Origin: Anaerolineae bacterium
GTDB lineage: Bacteria; Chloroflexota; Anaerolineae; SSC4; Amarolineaceae
DNA length: 7,523 bases
Assembly: GCA_013693795.1 (NCBI GenBank)
Contig: CP059258.1
Span: forward strand, 2,172,155-2,179,677
Direction: 5' to 3'
Part shown: positions 6,137 through 7,523 of the stretch, one piece after another
Layout of the letters: each line of letters opens with the position of its first letter
How positions within the stretch are numbered: the first letter of the stretch is position 1
Translations under genes and position numbers: made by a program
The notes under the pieces: generated by a model
Database searches by the model: none
The model's input: only the letters and a program-made list of their open reading frames with translations
What the model was told of the DNA's origin: nothing

Positions 6137-6331
6137 ATGGATGATGGCACATGCTATCGCCGGGCCTTATCTCGTGGCAGGGCCAGCGCGGTCGGTCAGA
6201 TTCATCTGAACCGTGGTGCTCCGCGAGATGACGCATTCACCGTTCGTTCCGTGGGTCCGTGGTTGGCCGCCGCCGTCGCCGACGGTGTGGGCCGCGACCC
6301 AATTCCCGATATGGCGCCAGCTATACAGTAG
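6137..6331 (+). CDS. PP2C fragment with first metal-binding motifs
   Basis: True frame from about 6184 to about 6293: SAVGQIHLNRGAPRDDAFTV and GPWLAAAVADGVG. The ATG at 6137 is not the gene start; the real N-terminus begins at 6075 in another frame. After 6293 the frame one base back gives SRYGASYTVDALTAYLLNLL, the conserved helix after the ADG motif. Confidence 0.6.
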   Translation: MDDGTCYRRALSRGRASAVGQIHLNRGAPRDDAFTVRSVGPWLAAAVADGVGRDPIPDMAPAIQ

Positions 6332-6700
6332 ATGCGCTCACAGCGTATCTGTTAAACCTCCTGCCGAAAACAACCGAAGGGGCTAGTCAAGGTGAACCAA
6401 CGACCAAACGGCCTGGGAACCAGGCTCTTCCGGGTCAGGTCGAAGAGCCAAGTTTGACCCCTCTATTCCACAACGTCCTGCCGGTGGATTGGCTCAGGCC
6501 TTCTTGCGGAAGTGCTCGAAGAATCGAAGCCATAAGTCGCGCCTCTGATGAAGATCATATCGGACGGCCGGAAGTTTTCTGCAGGCAGGAAGCACCGGTT
6601 GGTGGGCTATCCCTGCAGCACCCGAACCCAAATCTACCTCCGCACCGCCCCTTGGTTCATCTCCGGCGCCAGACAATCTGCATAACAGCTCAGTGGCCGC
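6331..6700 (+). other. Pro/Ala/Ser-rich linker of the PP2C gene, frame uncertain
   Basis: About 370 nt between the ADGVG helix and the second half of the phosphatase. In one frame up to about 6480 it reads KTTEGASQGEPTTKRPG and QVEEPSLTPLFHN; in another from about 6552 it reads AIPAAPEPKSTSAPPLG. Both look like disordered linker. For 6480-6552 no frame is convincing, so a deletion or several slips may lie there. Compact PP2C domains have only a short connection here, so this is a linker insertion of roughly 120 residues. Confidence 0.45.
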
Positions 6701-6745
6701 CCAGTCAGTCCAACGCCGCGCGACACACCGAATCTGACTGCCATC

Positions 6746-7039
6746 ATGCGTCAGGCCTTCGAAAAGACGCATCTTGGACTGCGTGCGCAAGCACAGAATT
6801 TGGGCCTTGAGTTGGCCGATCTCGGCTGTACGGCTTTGGCGCTTCTATTGAACCTTGAGACCGGGTGGGGAGCGGTTGGCCAGGTCGGAGATGGCGCTGT
6901 ATTGGGTATGACGGCCCATGGCGAGGTGAAAGAGTTGATTGACGCACCGGACACGGGCGATCCTCAGTCAACTTACACGCTGACACGCCCTCGCTTCGAT
7001 GACTATCTGGCGGTAGCAAGCGTCGAACCTCCCGAGTAG
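6746..7039 (+). CDS. PP2C fragment with GCT and GDG core motifs
   Basis: The true frame starts before ATG 6746 (about 6701, PTPRDTPNLTAIMRQAFEKTH). It reads helix QAFEKTHLGLRAQAQNLG, then DLGCTALALLLNLETG and VGQVGDGAVLGMTAHG, the central beta-sandwich of PP2C, then RFDDYLAVASVEPP. TAG at 7037-7039 results from a missing C in CCC 7031-7033. The next frame continues as VDPLVAFFLMTDGLSG. Confidence 0.6.
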   Translation: MRQAFEKTHLGLRAQAQNLGLELADLGCTALALLLNLETGWGAVGQVGDGAVLGMTAHGEVKELIDAPDTGDPQSTYTLTRPRFDDYLAVASVEPPE

Positions 7040-7082
7040 ATCCTCTGGTTGCGTTCTTTCTGATGACCGATGGTCTTTCGGG

Positions 7083-7331
7083 GACCTGCTTTACACCCCA
7101 GACAAAGGCACACTGAACGATTGGGCGCGGTCGGTTGACGAGAACCTGCGCCGGGCGCCAAGTCAGGCCCAAGCAGCACAGGGTATGCTCAACTGGCTTG
7201 CAAGTTATCAGGTCAAGGGCAGCTGGGATGATCGGACCCTGGTTGCTATCACTCAACTGGAGACGAACGATGGCGGTAGTGAATCTAGTGCCGAACAGCC
7301 GGAATCTGCCAGGCCAACTGACGATCGGTGA
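7083..7331 (+). CDS. PP2C C-terminal fragment
   Basis: After the GGGG at 7080-7083 the frame reads GDLLYTPDKGTLNDWARSVD, then AQAAQGMLNWLASYQ and GSWDDRTLVAITQLE, which carries the last metal-binding Asp of PP2C. A hydrophilic tail NDGGSESSAEQPESARPTDD ends at TGA 7329-7331. The last 62 nt overlap the kinase gene in a different frame. The tail may be shorter in reality if one more slip lies near 7265. Confidence 0.6.
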   Translation, partial: DLLYTPDKGTLNDWARSVDENLRRAPSQAQAAQGMLNWLASYQVKGSWDDRTLVAITQLETNDGGSESSAEQPESARPTDDR

Positions 7332-7523
7332 TCAACCGGTGCATCGAGGCGGAGAAGGCAGCGTCTATTTCTCGACAGACAACAACTACGTCGTGAAAAT
7401 CTACCACAAGGCGGCGTCTGATAAGCAGAAATTGCTTCAGCAAGTTGTCGAGTTGGGGCGCAATCTGGGAGAGGATGAGCAATTCCTGGCGTGGCCGCTG
7501 GGTATCGTGGATCGGTTGGGGGC
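7270..7523 (+). CDS. Protein kinase-like protein, N-terminal part
   Basis: ATG 7270 has GGAG at 7259-7262 (7-nt spacing). Eighty-four codons are visible and the gene runs off the right edge. A glycine loop HRGGEGSVYF lies at residues 25-34 and the beta-3 lysine in VVKIYHK is Lys43. Then comes the alpha-C region KLLQQVVELGRNLGE, followed by FLAWPLGIVDRLGG. The GGEG-VY loop, short V-KIY strand and AWP segment match kinases that accompany TerY/PP2C genes. Catalytic loop HRD and DFG motifs are outside the window, so activity cannot be judged. It is probably the phosphorylating arm of the VWA-PP2C-kinase switch, translationally coupled by overlap with the PP2C gene. Confidence 0.85.
   Translation, partial: MAVVNLVPNSRNLPGQLTIGDQPVHRGGEGSVYFSTDNNYVVKIYHKAASDKQKLLQQVVELGRNLGEDEQFLAWPLGIVDRLG

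Larger units (their letters stand above)
6075..7331 (+). pseudogene. PP2C-type Ser/Thr phosphatase, frameshifted
   Basis: Start ATG 6075 has AAGGAG at 6061-6066 (8-nt spacing), 22 nt after the VWA stop. Re-joining frames gives a phosphatase of about 420 aa: MSTGFVIGDRG...THPEWMMAHAIAG, then VGQIHLNRGAPRDDAF, LAAAVADGVG, SRYGASYTVDALTAYLL, a long linker, then HLGLRAQAQNLGLELADLGC, VGQVGDGAVLGM, FLMTDGLSGDLLY and GSWDDRTLVAI. The Asp motifs that bind the two catalytic metals (DDAF, ADGVG, TDGLSGD, WDDRT) are all present. Breaks lie near 6182 (GGGCC), 6293 (GGGCC), somewhere in 6330-6552, about 6700-6730, 7032 (CCC) and 7081 (GGGG). The product would dephosphorylate Ser/Thr, most likely on targets of the next gene's kinase. 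As written no full product is possible. Confidence 0.82.

Noticed and set aside
6494..6790. 98-codon minus-strand frame possibly marking an inserted gene in the PP2C linker
   Set aside because: No domain, start signal or mobile-element end is visible. The + strand linker reading (AIPAAPEPKSTSAPP) explains most of the interval better.

Overview
The window is one strand-uniform accessory locus, with every credible gene on the + strand. It most resembles a large ATPase / TerY-type phospho-switch cluster from a filamentous or multicellular bacterium. Chloroflexota (Ktedonobacteria- or Herpetosiphon-like) is my guess from gene content and medium-high GC; nothing in the window proves it. No rRNA, tRNA, CRISPR array or mobile element is visible.

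Layout: (1) 1-1410, the C-terminal part of an FtsK/SpoIIIE-EssC-like protein with an active-looking Walker B domain followed by a degenerate ATPase domain. (2) 1438-1836, an intact 132-aa helical/coiled-coil protein. (3) 1911-5162, one very long gene of about 1,085 codons, readable only by changing frame about 18 times. It encodes a helical N-terminus, an Ig-like beta-sandwich, an Ala/Ser-rich linker and a right-handed parallel beta-helix of about 27-28 rungs with an Asn/Cys ladder. (4) 5163-5326, the only sizeable non-coding gap. (5) 5327-6052, an intact TerY-like von Willebrand A protein with a complete MIDAS. (6) 6075-7331, a PP2C-family phosphatase, also frameshifted, with its metal-binding motifs recoverable and a long Pro-rich linker in the middle. 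(7) 7270-7523, the start of a protein kinase-like gene that runs off the window.

Genes 5-7 form the VWA + PP2C + kinase triad (TerY-P type) known from comparative genomics of Ter/stress systems. The set suggests a reversible Ser/Thr phosphorylation switch with a metal-dependent adaptor. The FtsK-like motor, the helical partner and the beta-helix protein would be what is switched or moved; this coupling is inference.

The frameshifts are nearly all single-base and mostly at short homopolymers. They fall in two genes only, while 1-1836 and 5327-6052 are clean. After re-joining frames I find no substitution-type stop codons in the beta-helix gene. This fits read/consensus errors or very recent decay better than old pseudogenes, but the sequence alone cannot decide.
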